A stretch of DNA of 64,000 nt from Arcobacter sp. FWKO B (GCF_014844135.1 NZ_CP041403.1:1736001-1800000), one strand, 5' to 3'; positions 17,333 to 25,024 are shown, counted from the first letter of the stretch. The notes: generated from the sequence alone by a model not told the origin. Numbers and translations are program-made.

Positions 17333-17388
17333 TTATTAGTTATTCATTATTAGTTATTCATTATTAGTTATTCATTATTAGTTATTCA
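17333..17388. repeat. Tandem repeat, four copies of a 14-bp unit
   Basis: Four perfect back-to-back copies of TTATTAGTTATTCA fill the spacer just before the ribosome binding site of the permease gene. A looser run of the same words (TTAATAGTTAATAACTAATAG) occurs at 17243-17270. Confidence 0.9.
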
Positions 17389-17403
17389 TTTTTAAGGATT
17401 TTT

Positions 17404-18360
17404 ATGTTTGATTGGTGGGAACGCTTAAGCGGTATATTGGTTTTTGATATTTTTGGTTTGCAAAAAAGTAGTGCCATAGGGGATGCTTTGCATTTTTTTG
17501 TATATGATACTATCAAGATTTTTATACTTTTGATAACTATTATATATCTTGTGACACTTCTTAGAAGTTATTTCCCTGTAGAAAAGGCAAGGGCATATAT
17601 AGCAGGAAAACATAAGCTTACTGGGCATGTATTGGCGTCTGTTTTTGGGGTTCTTACCCCTTTTTGTAGCTGTAGTGCAATTCCACTTTTTCTTGGGTTT
17701 TTGCAAGCTAGGATTCCTCTTGGGGTGACATTTAGCTATCTTATATCTGCACCTCTTAGTGATGCGGTGGTTATTGCGTTGTTGTTGTCACTTTTTGGAT
17801 GGAAGATAGCTGTGCTTTATGTGGGAATAGGGTTGCTTATAGCTATAGTTGCTGGGCTTATTATTGGTGCTATGAACTTAGAAAAAGAGGTTTTGATAGA
17901 GGTTAAGCCAGTAGGTGATATACATTATGAAGAAGATGAAACACTTTTTTCACATAGACTAAAAGAAGCTTGGGAGTATACTGCTGATATATTCAAAAAG
18001 ATTTATTTATATGTGGTAGTAGGTGTTGGAATAGGGGCATTTATACATGGATATGTGCCTGCTGATTTTATCACCAAATACGCTGGTGGTGATGCTTGGT
18101 ATGCACCAATTATTGGTGTAGTGATGGGGATACCTATGTATTCAAATGCTGCAGGGATTTTGCCTCTTGTGGAGGTATTGACACAAAAAGGGATGCTTTT
18201 GGGAACTGCACTATCTTTTATGATGGCAGTAGTTGCTTTGAGTTTACCTGAGGCGATGATACTAAAAAGGGTATTGTCTTTGAAACTTATAGGGATATTT
18301 TTTGGAGTTGTAGGTTTTGGGATACTTATGGTAGGGTATCTTTTTAATTTGATTTTATAA
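17404..18360 (+). CDS. ArsP/YraQ-type (DUF318) permease
   Basis: A 318-residue membrane permease with about eight segments. The family hallmark is TPFCSCSAIPLFLGFLQAR in the first half, echoed by GVVMGIPMYSNAAGILPLV in the second. Members include ArsP, which exports trivalent organoarsenicals, and YraQ proteins of unknown substrate. Its location after arsRBC favours an arsenical role, but a terminator and repeat tract separate it from arsC, so co-regulation is not certain. The CxxC protein that follows 11 bp later is the usual companion of this family. Confidence 0.88.
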   Translation: MFDWWERLSGILVFDIFGLQKSSAIGDALHFFVYDTIKIFILLITIIYLVTLLRSYFPVEKARAYIAGKHKLTGHVLASVFGVLTPFCSCSAIPLFLGFLQARIPLGVTFSYLISAPLSDAVVIALLLSLFGWKIAVLYVGIGLLIAIVAGLIIGAMNLEKEVLIEVKPVGDIHYEEDETLFSHRLKEAWEYTADIFKKIYLYVVVGVGIGAFIHGYVPADFITKYAGGDAWYAPIIGVVMGIPMYSNAAGILPLVEVLTQKGMLLGTALSFMMAVVALSLPEAMILKRVLSLKLIGIFFGVVGFGILMVGYLFNLIL

Positions 18361-18374
18361 AAAAAGGAGTTATG

Positions 18375-18611
18375 ATGAAAATAGAAATATTAGGCACGGG
18401 TTGTGCTAAGTGTAAAACATTGGAAGAGGTGGCGAAACTTGCTGTATCAAAAGTTGGTGGGTTTCACGAGGTGAAAAAAGTGGAAGATATAGTTGAAATC
18501 ATGAACTATGGTGTGATGAGTACACCTGCTCTTGTGATAGATGGAGTTGTCAAATCAAGTGGAAAGATGCTTAGTGTGGATGAGGTAGTGGCATTTATGA
18601 ATGCTAAATAA
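18375..18611 (+). CDS. Small thioredoxin-fold protein (redox-active CxxC)
   Basis: A 78-residue thioredoxin-like protein beginning MKIEILGTGCAKCKTLEEVA, with Cys-Ala-Lys-Cys at 10-13 and the cis-proline motif VMSTPALVIDG. It belongs to the group typified by MTH895/TM0996. These are almost always encoded next to DUF318/ArsP permeases, as here, and are thought to supply thiols or shuttle the substrate. I prefer the second of two adjacent ATGs (18372 and 18375) because homologues start with MKIEIL; both share the AAAGGAG site. Confidence 0.9.
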   Translation: MKIEILGTGCAKCKTLEEVAKLAVSKVGGFHEVKKVEDIVEIMNYGVMSTPALVIDGVVKSSGKMLSVDEVVAFMNAK

Positions 18612-18627
18612 ATTTTAAGTTAGCAAT

Positions 18628-19764
18628 ATGTTTGAAATTTTTTGGAGATTTCTTATTTTAGGGCTTGTTAGCTTTGGTGGGCCTGTGGCTCATATAGGGT
18701 ATTTCCAAAAAACTTTTGTTGATGAGTTAAAGTGGATAAGTCAAGAATCATATACCAAACTAGTAGCATTTACTCAGATACTGCCAGGTCCTAGTTCGTC
18801 TCAGGTAGGCTTTGCAATAGGTCTAAAAAGGGGTGGAGTATTTGGAGCGATACTTGCATTTATTGGTTTTACTTTACCATCATTTTTGTTGATGTATTTT
18901 GCTGTAACTATTGGTATATTTGATAGTAATTCTATTTTATTTGGAGTTGTTACTGGCTTGAAACTTTTTGCAGTAGTAGTTGTTGCTGATGCAATTATCA
19001 CAATGTACAAAAACTTTTGTAAAACAACTCTTAGTATCGCTATTGCTCTTCTTAGTGCTTTGTTTTTGGTACTTTTTAGTAATATAACTGCTACTATATT
19101 TGCTTTGATTTTCTTTGCTATTGTTGGCATAATGTTTATAAAAAGTGAAAAAACACAAGAAGATGTAAATCCACACAAAAAAATCAATTATATTTATTTG
19201 TCATTGTTTATTATAATATTTATATTGCTTGGTATTTTTGGGGTATATAGTGATATTGCCAAATTTATAAACGCATTTTATAGTTCAGGTAGTTTGGTTT
19301 TTGGTGGTGGGCATGTTGTTTTACCATTTTTGCAAGAGTTTTTAAAAGAGTTTATTTCAAATGATAGTTTTTTGGTCGGGTATGCACTAGCTCAAAGTGT
19401 ACCTGGACCTATGTTTAGCTTTGCATCTTATTTGGGGGCTGATATTTTAGCTAGTAGCCCTTTTTTAGGTGCTTTGATAGCTACTATTACTATATTTTTA
19501 CCTGGGTTCTTATTGGTTTTGGCATTTTATGATTCTTGGGAATATTACTCAAGTAAGAAATATGTTTTTGGAGCAATAGCTGGGATAAATGCAACAGTAG
19601 TTGGGCTTTTGATTAGTGCATTTATATCACCTGTATTTACATCTGCGATATTTGATTTTTTTGATTTATTTTTAGTTATACTTGGTTTGGTAATACTAAG
19701 GAGATATAAAATAAAAATTTTGTATCTTTTGGGATTGTTTTGTTTGGTTGGTGTTGTTTTATAA
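18628..19764 (+). CDS. chrA: Chromate transporter ChrA (two-domain)
   Basis: A 378-residue ChrA of the long, two-domain class. Each half has the duplicated signature: GLVSFGGPVAHIGYF and TQILPGPSSSQVGFAIG in the first, SGSLVFGGGHVVLPFLQ and AQSVPGPMFSFASYLG in the second. ChrA proteins expel chromate in exchange for protons or anions. It follows the CxxC gene by 16 bp in the same direction, so it is part of a metal and oxyanion resistance operon. Confidence 0.95.
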   Translation: MFEIFWRFLILGLVSFGGPVAHIGYFQKTFVDELKWISQESYTKLVAFTQILPGPSSSQVGFAIGLKRGGVFGAILAFIGFTLPSFLLMYFAVTIGIFDSNSILFGVVTGLKLFAVVVVADAIITMYKNFCKTTLSIAIALLSALFLVLFSNITATIFALIFFAIVGIMFIKSEKTQEDVNPHKKINYIYLSLFIIIFILLGIFGVYSDIAKFINAFYSSGSLVFGGGHVVLPFLQEFLKEFISNDSFLVGYALAQSVPGPMFSFASYLGADILASSPFLGALIATITIFLPGFLLVLAFYDSWEYYSSKKYVFGAIAGINATVVGLLISAFISPVFTSAIFDFFDLFLVILGLVILRRYKIKILYLLGLFCLVGVVL

Positions 19765-19775
19765 TAAGGGGTTTT

Positions 19776-20234
19776 ATGAAAAAGTTAGTTATAGTATTTA
19801 GTTTATCTATTATCTTTGGTGTGTGTTTTGCTAGTGATTTGAAGCCAATAAGCTATGATGAGTATCTGAAGAATTTTGATTTGGATGAGCGAAGTAGTAT
19901 GAAAATACGAACTGCTGATATGCTTGATTTGATAGAAAAAGGTGAAGCGATACTACTAGATATACGATTTGCAAAAGAGTTTGAAGCGTGGAATATGCCA
20001 TTTGCAAAAAATATCCCACTAAACGAACTTCCAAATCGCCTTGATGAACTTCCAAAAGATAAGCTTATAATAACTGCTTGTCCACACAATGACCGCTCAA
20101 ATATGGCACGAATTTATCTGATGCTTAAAGGATACAATGCAAAGTATCTTAGTGATGGACTTCTTAGAGTTGCTGATTTTTTACGAGGGGATAATGCTGT
20201 GGAGTTTATGGAAGAGATGAGTAAAATAAAGTGA
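19776..20234 (+). CDS. Periplasmic rhodanese-like sulfurtransferase
   Basis: A 152-residue protein with a cleavable signal peptide (MKKLVIVFSLSIIFGVCFAS) and one rhodanese domain. AILLDIRFAKEFEAWNMPFA is the CH2A-type motif, and the active-site cysteine is in IITACPHNDRSNMARIYL, where the loop is longer and more polar than the usual CRxGxR. The ATG at 19776 has AAGGGG upstream; an ORF start at 19740 lies inside chrA and lacks the signal peptide. The stop overlaps the GTG of the cytochrome gene, so the two are translationally coupled. Confidence 0.9.
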   Translation: MKKLVIVFSLSIIFGVCFASDLKPISYDEYLKNFDLDERSSMKIRTADMLDLIEKGEAILLDIRFAKEFEAWNMPFAKNIPLNELPNRLDELPKDKLIITACPHNDRSNMARIYLMLKGYNAKYLSDGLLRVADFLRGDNAVEFMEEMSKIK

Positions 20235-21148
20235 AAATAATACTTCTATATTTATATTTATCATTATGGTTATTTGCTTTTGAAGCCAATATTATAAAGC
20301 CTGTATCAACTCCAGATGATTTGAATATTCGTAAAGTTTATCTTGGTAAGGATTTGTTTCGTGATGCTAGCCTTTCAAGAGATGGTACAATTTCTTGTGC
20401 ATCTTGTCATCCAAGTGATATGTTTGGTGTGGATAATTTTACAAGGTCAGTGGGTGTTGATGGTAAAACTGGAGATATAAATACCCCTACCACATACCAT
20501 AGTAGATATTTTTTTGCTCAGTTTCAAGATGGTAGAGCAAAGGATTTGCAAGAGCAAGCATTAGGACCTATTACAAATCCAGTAGAAATGGATAATACAA
20601 TAGAAAATGTACTCAAATATGTCAAAAGCAACAACCACTATATAGTCCAGTTTCGCAACCTTTATAATGATGGAATAACTATAGAAAATATTGTTGATGC
20701 CATAGCAGAGTTTGAAAAAGCACTTGTAAGTCCATCTAGGTTTGATGAGTATCTAAAAACAGGTGATAAAAGTGTGATGAGAGATGTGGAGCTAGAGGGG
20801 TTTGAACTTTTCAAGAGTTATGGTTGTATTGCGTGTCACAACGGTATTTCCCTTGGTGGTAATTTGTTTCAAAAGCTTGGGATTTTTAAGCCATATGAGG
20901 GTACAAGTCTTGGGAGGTTTAATGTAACTGGTGAAGAACAAGATAAATATTATTATAAAGTATCTACATTAAGAAATATTTATTGGACACATCCATATTT
21001 ACATGATGGAAGTATAGAAAAAACTTATGATGTGATAGAGTTTATGGGTGAGTATCAACTTGGAGTTGATATACCAGATGAAGATATTAAAAAAATAGAA
21101 CAATTTTTTCACTCTTTGACAGGGGAGTTACCAAATGTTGTTAAATAG
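20231..21148 (+). CDS. Di-haem cytochrome c, MauG/cytochrome c peroxidase family
   Basis: A 305-residue exported protein with a signal peptide (about 1-19) and two haem c sites, CASCH at 56-60 and CIACH at 199-203. Spacing and surrounding motifs (GKDLFRDASLSRDGTISC, FFAQFQDGRAKDLQEQA, RNIYWTHPYLHDGS) match the MauG/CCP family. It could reduce peroxide in the periplasm or act in another oxidation. It begins with GTG inside GTGA at the rhodanese stop, and its 3' end overlaps the next gene by 14 bp. Confidence 0.93.
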   Translation: MKIILLYLYLSLWLFAFEANIIKPVSTPDDLNIRKVYLGKDLFRDASLSRDGTISCASCHPSDMFGVDNFTRSVGVDGKTGDINTPTTYHSRYFFAQFQDGRAKDLQEQALGPITNPVEMDNTIENVLKYVKSNNHYIVQFRNLYNDGITIENIVDAIAEFEKALVSPSRFDEYLKTGDKSVMRDVELEGFELFKSYGCIACHNGISLGGNLFQKLGIFKPYEGTSLGRFNVTGEEQDKYYYKVSTLRNIYWTHPYLHDGSIEKTYDVIEFMGEYQLGVDIPDEDIKKIEQFFHSLTGELPNVVK

Positions 21149-21713
21149 AAGAGTTGTTGGTATTATTGTAATAATATTTGGCTTGGTATTATTGGTTGGA
21201 TTTTATCAAATTAATACATTTGTAAAAAATGAGAAGCTTAAAAATGATGCTTACTATGCATTAGGTCAGCTTGAAGTTTATAATAAAAAGTTGTTATCTT
21301 ATTTTGATGGTAAAATAAAAATAGAAAACTATGACTTGATAGAAGATGATTTTATAGAAGCTTATAAATTGTCTAGCACACTGGATAAATCACTTTTAAA
21401 TAAAGATTTATATAGTGAACATATCAAAAAGTTTGAAATATTAAATTCAAAAAAAGATAGGTATAAAGCTTTATCTTCTCAAATTGTGATGTCTTTATTT
21501 TTAATACAAAAAATGGCATTTGAGTCAAATGACAACAAAAAAATTAAAATATACTATACTTTTTTGGAATATGCTATTGAAAGAAAAAATAATACAGATT
21601 TAATTGGTAGTTTGATAGAAGATTTAAAGGATGATATTTTTAAAAGTCATTGTAAGTTGATAGTAGATAATCTTAAAGAATTGTTTAAAATTACTACCGA
21701 ACTTTCTAGATGA
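21135..21713 (+). CDS. Membrane-anchored helical protein, unknown
   Basis: A 192-residue protein with one N-terminal membrane segment (about 8-27) and a long all-helical, charged region predicted to lie in the periplasm. It resembles the helical sensor part of membrane-bound signalling proteins, but no kinase, diguanylate cyclase or receptor domain follows. It overlaps the cytochrome gene by 14 bp, so it is expressed with it. Function not recognised. Confidence 0.75.
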   Translation: MLLNRRVVGIIVIIFGLVLLVGFYQINTFVKNEKLKNDAYYALGQLEVYNKKLLSYFDGKIKIENYDLIEDDFIEAYKLSSTLDKSLLNKDLYSEHIKKFEILNSKKDRYKALSSQIVMSLFLIQKMAFESNDNKKIKIYYTFLEYAIERKNNTDLIGSLIEDLKDDIFKSHCKLIVDNLKELFKITTELSR

Positions 21714-21760
21714 TACTTAGGCTAGAGTTATCTCAATTAATGAGTTTTATTACTTCTTAA

Positions 21761-21877
21761 TTACTTCTTAGAACAACTATTTTTACCACATCCACAACCA
21801 CTACTTTTAAATAGTGACTTGTAGATGAAATAAACTGCCCATGCAAAAACTGCACCTATAAATATGGTTTCTAACAT
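21761..21877 (-). CDS. 38-aa Cys-rich membrane peptide (FeoB-associated type), copy A
   Basis: A short gene too small for most ORF filters. It encodes a 38-residue peptide: one membrane helix (IFIGAVFAWAVYFIYKSLF), then a Cys-rich tail CGCGKNSC ending in SKK. This layout is that of FeoB-associated Cys-rich membrane proteins, although no feoB is in the window. A near-identical copy is at 32674-32790. The fur gene upstream ends at 21878, one base away, so the two are surely co-transcribed. Confidence 0.8.
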   Translation of the reverse strand: MLETIFIGAVFAWAVYFIYKSLFKSSGCGCGKNSCSKK

Positions 21878-22327
21878 TTATTTACCTTTACATTCAGAAC
21901 AAATACCATAAATCGTCATATTGTGTGATTCTATAGTAAAACCATTTGCAGTAGCAATTTCTAGTTGTGATTTTTCTATATCTTCATCAAAAAACTCAAC
22001 AACCTTGCCACACTCTGTACATATGATATGGTCATGATGTTCATCTAGTGCTATTTCGTAGCTTTTTGTATTGGAGTTATCTTTTACTATCGATGATACA
22101 ATATTTGAATTTTCTAAGAAATTAAGATTTCTGTATACTGTAGCAATACCAATGTTTATTTGGTATTTTTTCTTAATAATAGATGCAATTTCTTCAGCAT
22201 TTAAATGTCTTTTATCTTCAAAAAGAACTTTTAAAATAGCCTCTTTTTGAACAGTATTTGAGAGTCCTGCTTTTTTTAGGTATGTTGAGAAACTTTTCAT
22301 AAATGAATCGAAGTTTTTGTTTTCCAT
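21878..22327 (-). CDS. fur: Ferric uptake regulator Fur, copy A
   Basis: A 149-residue Fur-family repressor. The winged helix includes HLNAEEIASIIKKKY and IGIATVYRNLNFLE; the metal sites are EHHDHIICTECGK and GICSECKGK, giving the CxxC pairs of the structural zinc site. The ATG at 22327 was preferred because the conserved start MENKNFDSF aligns with copy B, whereas the upstream ATG lies in the promoter region. It is divergent from the ferritin gene with Fur-box-like sites between, so autoregulation is likely. Fur is preferred over PerR because of the iron-uptake context. Confidence 0.93.
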   Translation of the reverse strand: MENKNFDSFMKSFSTYLKKAGLSNTVQKEAILKVLFEDKRHLNAEEIASIIKKKYQINIGIATVYRNLNFLENSNIVSSIVKDNSNTKSYEIALDEHHDHIICTECGKVVEFFDEDIEKSQLEIATANGFTIESHNMTIYGICSECKGK

Positions 22328-22403
22328 TTGTATTCCATAATTGATAATTGATATTAAAATCATAACAAAATAAAGCTTTATTATTTCTTAATCAAAATAT
22401 TTT

Positions 22404-22471
22404 GATAACTATTATCGATTTAAGTTTTAATAAAGTTTTGTTCTGATATTATTTCAATGATAGTGATTATC
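22404..22471. promoter_or_regulatory. Fur-box-like sites between fur A and ferritin A
   Basis: Two 13-bp cores matching the GATAATnATTATC theme occur: GATAACTATTATC at 22404-22416 and GATAGTGATTATC at 22459-22471. The second lies 21 bp before the ferritin ATG, where it could block transcription start or elongation. A third degenerate A/T run of the same type (GATAATTGATATTAAAATC) lies at 22342-22360 in front of fur. Binding is inferred from the consensus. Confidence 0.7.
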
Positions 22472-22492
22472 AAATACAAAAGAGGAGACAAT

Positions 22493-22984
22493 ATGTTATC
22501 ACAAAAAATGATAGACAAGTTAAATGAGCAAGTAAATTTAGAGATGTATTCATCTAATATATATCTTGCTATGAGTGCTTGGTGTTCTAGTAAAGGCTTA
22601 GTTGGAAGTGCAAAGTTTTTAAAAGATCACTCAACAGAAGAATTAAGTCATGCTTATAAGCTTTTTGACTATATAAATGAAACTGGTGCATTGGCACAAG
22701 TTGGACAGATAGATGCACCAAAAAGTGATTTTGTAGATATAAAAGATGTATTTCATAAGACATATGAGCATGAACTAAAAGTTTCAAAATCAATTTTTGA
22801 ACTAGTAGATGCAGCATTAAATGAAAAAGATTATGCAACATTTAATTTTTTACAATGGTATGTCACAGAACAACACGAAGAAGAAAAACTGTTCAAAGAT
22901 ATACTTGATAAAATAGATATTATTGGAACTGATGGAAGAGGGTTGTTTATGATTGATAGAGAAATAGGGAATTTGATTAAATAA
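22493..22984 (+). CDS. ftnA: Non-haem ferritin, copy A
   Basis: A 163-residue ferritin, starting MLSQKMIDKLNEQVNLEMYS. The di-iron centre residues sit in NEQVNLEMYSSNIYLAMS, HSTEELSHAYKLFDY and NFLQWYVTEQHEEEKLFKDI, all family standard. It stores iron as a 24-mer in the cytoplasm. The ATG at 22493 has GAGGAG upstream; an alternative at 22457 would begin inside the Fur box. It opens the ferritin, unknown protein, flavodoxin run. Confidence 0.96.
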   Translation: MLSQKMIDKLNEQVNLEMYSSNIYLAMSAWCSSKGLVGSAKFLKDHSTEELSHAYKLFDYINETGALAQVGQIDAPKSDFVDIKDVFHKTYEHELKVSKSIFELVDAALNEKDYATFNFLQWYVTEQHEEEKLFKDILDKIDIIGTDGRGLFMIDREIGNLIK

Positions 22985-23006
22985 ATGTAACATACAAGGA
23001 GTGATT

Positions 23007-23777
23007 ATGTCAGCTTTAGGATTTATAAAAGATATAGAATATTTGGTGAGTTTTGATAAATTTGAGGATAGTAACTCTCAAAGAAGATTGTTTTTGGAGT
23101 TTTTTAACACACAAGTTGATAAAAAAATCAGATTTACAAAAAATGAAATTTGTACCTTGAGCAATATGCCATTAAAAGATATATTTGTAGCAAAGATATG
23201 TGTAATGCTTGGGATTGTATCTATTCCTTATGTAACACACCAAAAACATATAATAAAAAATCTAAAGTTTGATATAACACTCAATAAATTTATCCCAAAT
23301 ATCAATATACCAAAAGCTTGCTTTAGTCTAAAAATATACAATAAAAATAAAACAGATTTACAAAGTGCTATTAAACTTATAAATTTAATAGATAGTACAA
23401 ATTTTGATTTCAGACTTGATGCTAGAGATGCCTTTAGGCAGTATATATTAAATAAACTTTTAAAAGATCAAAAAACAAGGTATATAAATAATACTCACAA
23501 CTCCATAAGTATAATACCAACCCAAGAAGAACCTTTGATGATATATCCTTTTTGGGAGATGGTAGGTAAATCTAATCAACTGATAGATGAACATATACAA
23601 AAGGCAGTTGAATGTATAAAGCAAAGTGATTTTAAGCAAGTATATCTTGTATATCCAAAAAATGAAAATTTTGAAAAACATATAGAAATAAAAATAAGAG
23701 AATTTGAAGATAACATCTCCTGTCGTGGGTATGTTGTAAAAATTATACCATATTCACTACGATCGATTTTAAGATAA
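23007..23777 (+). CDS. Unknown protein between ferritin and flavodoxin, copy A
   Basis: A 256-residue soluble protein that I do not recognise. It has no signal peptide or membrane segment. The best conserved parts against copy B (33922-34674) are the start MSALGFIKDIEYL, the middle FRLDARDAFRQYILNKLLKDQ, the stretch SISIIPTQEEPLMIYPFWEM and the end VYPKNENFEKHIEI...SLRSILR; the region near 85-115 differs. ATG 23007 is chosen over GTG 23001 by alignment with copy B and by AAGGAG. Constant placement between ferritin and flavodoxin under Fur-type sites suggests a part in iron storage or release. Confidence 0.82.
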   Translation: MSALGFIKDIEYLVSFDKFEDSNSQRRLFLEFFNTQVDKKIRFTKNEICTLSNMPLKDIFVAKICVMLGIVSIPYVTHQKHIIKNLKFDITLNKFIPNINIPKACFSLKIYNKNKTDLQSAIKLINLIDSTNFDFRLDARDAFRQYILNKLLKDQKTRYINNTHNSISIIPTQEEPLMIYPFWEMVGKSNQLIDEHIQKAVECIKQSDFKQVYLVYPKNENFEKHIEIKIREFEDNISCRGYVVKIIPYSLRSILR

Positions 23778-23790
23778 AATAGGAGAAAAA

Positions 23791-24282
23791 ATGATACCAG
23801 TATTTTTTACAAGCAGTACAGGAAATAGTGAAACAGCTGCTAAAAAAATAGCAACTGTAATTGGAAATTCACAGGTTTTTGATTTGGCAAAAGTTGGAGT
23901 TGAAGAACTTACTAAGTATGATAAGCTTATCATAGGTACTTCTACATGGGGAGAGGGTGAGTTGCAAGATGACTTTGAAGAGCTTTGGGATAAGTTTGCT
24001 GATATAGATTTTAGTGGTAAGACTATAGCACTTTTTGGTCTTGGTGATCAAGATGGGTATTCATATAATTATTGTGATGCTATGGGACTTATCTATAATC
24101 AAGTGGTACAAAACGGTGGAAATGTAGTGGGGAGTTATTTTGATGGGGACTATGAATTTGAAGAATCAATAGCTTTTAAGGATGGTAAATTTGTGGGACT
24201 TCCTTTAGATGAAGATAATCAAAGTGATCTCACTGATAGTCGTATCAAGTCTTGGTGCGAAGAAATCAAAGATAGTTTCTAA
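23791..24282 (+). CDS. Flavodoxin, copy A
   Basis: A 163-residue flavodoxin of the long-chain size. The FMN phosphate loop is FFTSSTGNSETAAKK; GTSTWGEGELQDDFEELW and FGLGDQDGYSYNYCDAMG are the other FMN-binding loops. Flavodoxin replaces ferredoxin as electron carrier when iron is short, and can reduce ferric iron in stored or haem forms. It follows the unknown protein by 13 bp with AGGAG upstream. Confidence 0.95.
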   Translation: MIPVFFTSSTGNSETAAKKIATVIGNSQVFDLAKVGVEELTKYDKLIIGTSTWGEGELQDDFEELWDKFADIDFSGKTIALFGLGDQDGYSYNYCDAMGLIYNQVVQNGGNVVGSYFDGDYEFEESIAFKDGKFVGLPLDEDNQSDLTDSRIKSWCEEIKDSF

Positions 24283-24345
24283 GGTACTAAGCTACTGAGA
24301 AAAAACTAAGTACCTAAGTACCTCAGAACCTCAGTATCTTCTTAA
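24283..24345. repeat. Spacer hairpin repeat, GTACCTCAG family, copy A
   Basis: The spacer after flavodoxin holds repeated words AGTACCTAAGTACCTCAG and their complements (GGTACTAAGCTACTGAG), able to fold into a hairpin. The matching spacer in copy B (35182-35255) and a third stretch at 39654-39692 share the words in another arrangement. Confidence 0.6.
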
Positions 24346-24361
24346 AGAATTGGAGTGAAAG

Positions 24362-24496
24362 ATGTATAAAATGAAACGAAAACAACAAGCAACAGAATAT
24401 ATGATACTTATTATGATGGCAATAGGTATGTCTGTAATTAGTTATTTTTTAAGTGAATTTATCTTTTTAGTGAATGAAAAGAATTTTTTATACTAA
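24362..24496 (+). CDS. 44-aa single-pass membrane peptide, copy A
   Basis: A short gene encoding a 44-residue peptide: a basic start (MYKMKRKQQATEY), then one long membrane helix with two Met-Met or Ile-Met patches (MILIMMAIGMSVISYFL). It has GGAGTG 7 nt before the ATG. The diverged copy at 35268-35399 keeps the start MYKMK, EYMILIMMAI and the length, which argues that it is translated. Function unknown; the place just ahead of exbB suggests a link with the energy-transducing complex. Confidence 0.7.
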   Translation: MYKMKRKQQATEYMILIMMAIGMSVISYFLSEFIFLVNEKNFLY

Positions 24497-24502
24497 TTAA
24501 CT

Positions 24503-24578
24503 GATAGCAATTATCAATTTAAGTATAATAAAAGTTTTAATGTGTTAATATTTCATTAATCTAATGATAGTGATTATC
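24503..24578. promoter_or_regulatory. Paired Fur-box-like sites before exbB A
   Basis: Cores GATAGCAATTATC (24503-24515) and GATAGTGATTATC (24566-24578) lie 63 bp apart, the second 24 bp before the exbB start. The same two-site arrangement precedes exbB B at 35409-35421 and 35472-35484, again 63 bp apart. They suggest iron repression of exbB-exbD-hemP. Confidence 0.7.
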
Positions 24579-24601
24579 ATATCATTAATAAAAGGGTAAC
24601 G

Positions 24602-25024
24602 ATGGAAATATTAAAAGATTATGTAGAATATGCTGTTTTAGGTGTTTTATTAATAATGAGTTTTGTAGCTTTAAGTATTATGTTTGAGAGATATTTTTTT
24701 TACAAAAAGGTTGATTTAAAACAATACAAAACAAAAAATGAAATAGAAATTGAGCTTACAAATAATTTAGCAGCACTTTCTATAATTGGTTCTAATGCTC
24801 CTTATGTTGGACTTCTTGGAACAGTTGCAGGGATTATGATTGTTTTTTATGATATGGGTATGCAATCTTCTATTGATCCAAATATTATAGTAATAGGTTT
24901 ATCAATGGCTCTAAAAGTGACAGCAGTTGGTCTTCTTGTAGCAATACCTACAACAATGGTATACAATATGTACCTTAGAAAAGTAGATACGATAATGGGA
25001 AAATGGGAAGATGAGGTCGCTTAA
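24602..25024 (+). CDS. exbB: ExbB proton-channel subunit, copy A
   Basis: A 140-residue inner-membrane protein of the ExbB/TolQ/MotA family, here in the short three-helix form. Membrane segments lie near 12-30, 58-82 and 97-120; NAPYVGLLGTVAGIMIVFYDMG and LSMALKVTAVGLLVAIPTTMVYN are the family signatures. With ExbD it powers TonB using the proton gradient. Its end overlaps exbD by 14 bp. Confidence 0.95.
   Translation: MEILKDYVEYAVLGVLLIMSFVALSIMFERYFFYKKVDLKQYKTKNEIEIELTNNLAALSIIGSNAPYVGLLGTVAGIMIVFYDMGMQSSIDPNIIVIGLSMALKVTAVGLLVAIPTTMVYNMYLRKVDTIMGKWEDEVA

Noticed and set aside
18801-19187. Minus-strand frames inside chrA and similar long antisense frames in arsB, tex, mnmE and yidC
   Set aside because: They overlap well-supported genes completely, have no ribosome binding site and show no family motifs; they are codon-bias shadows.
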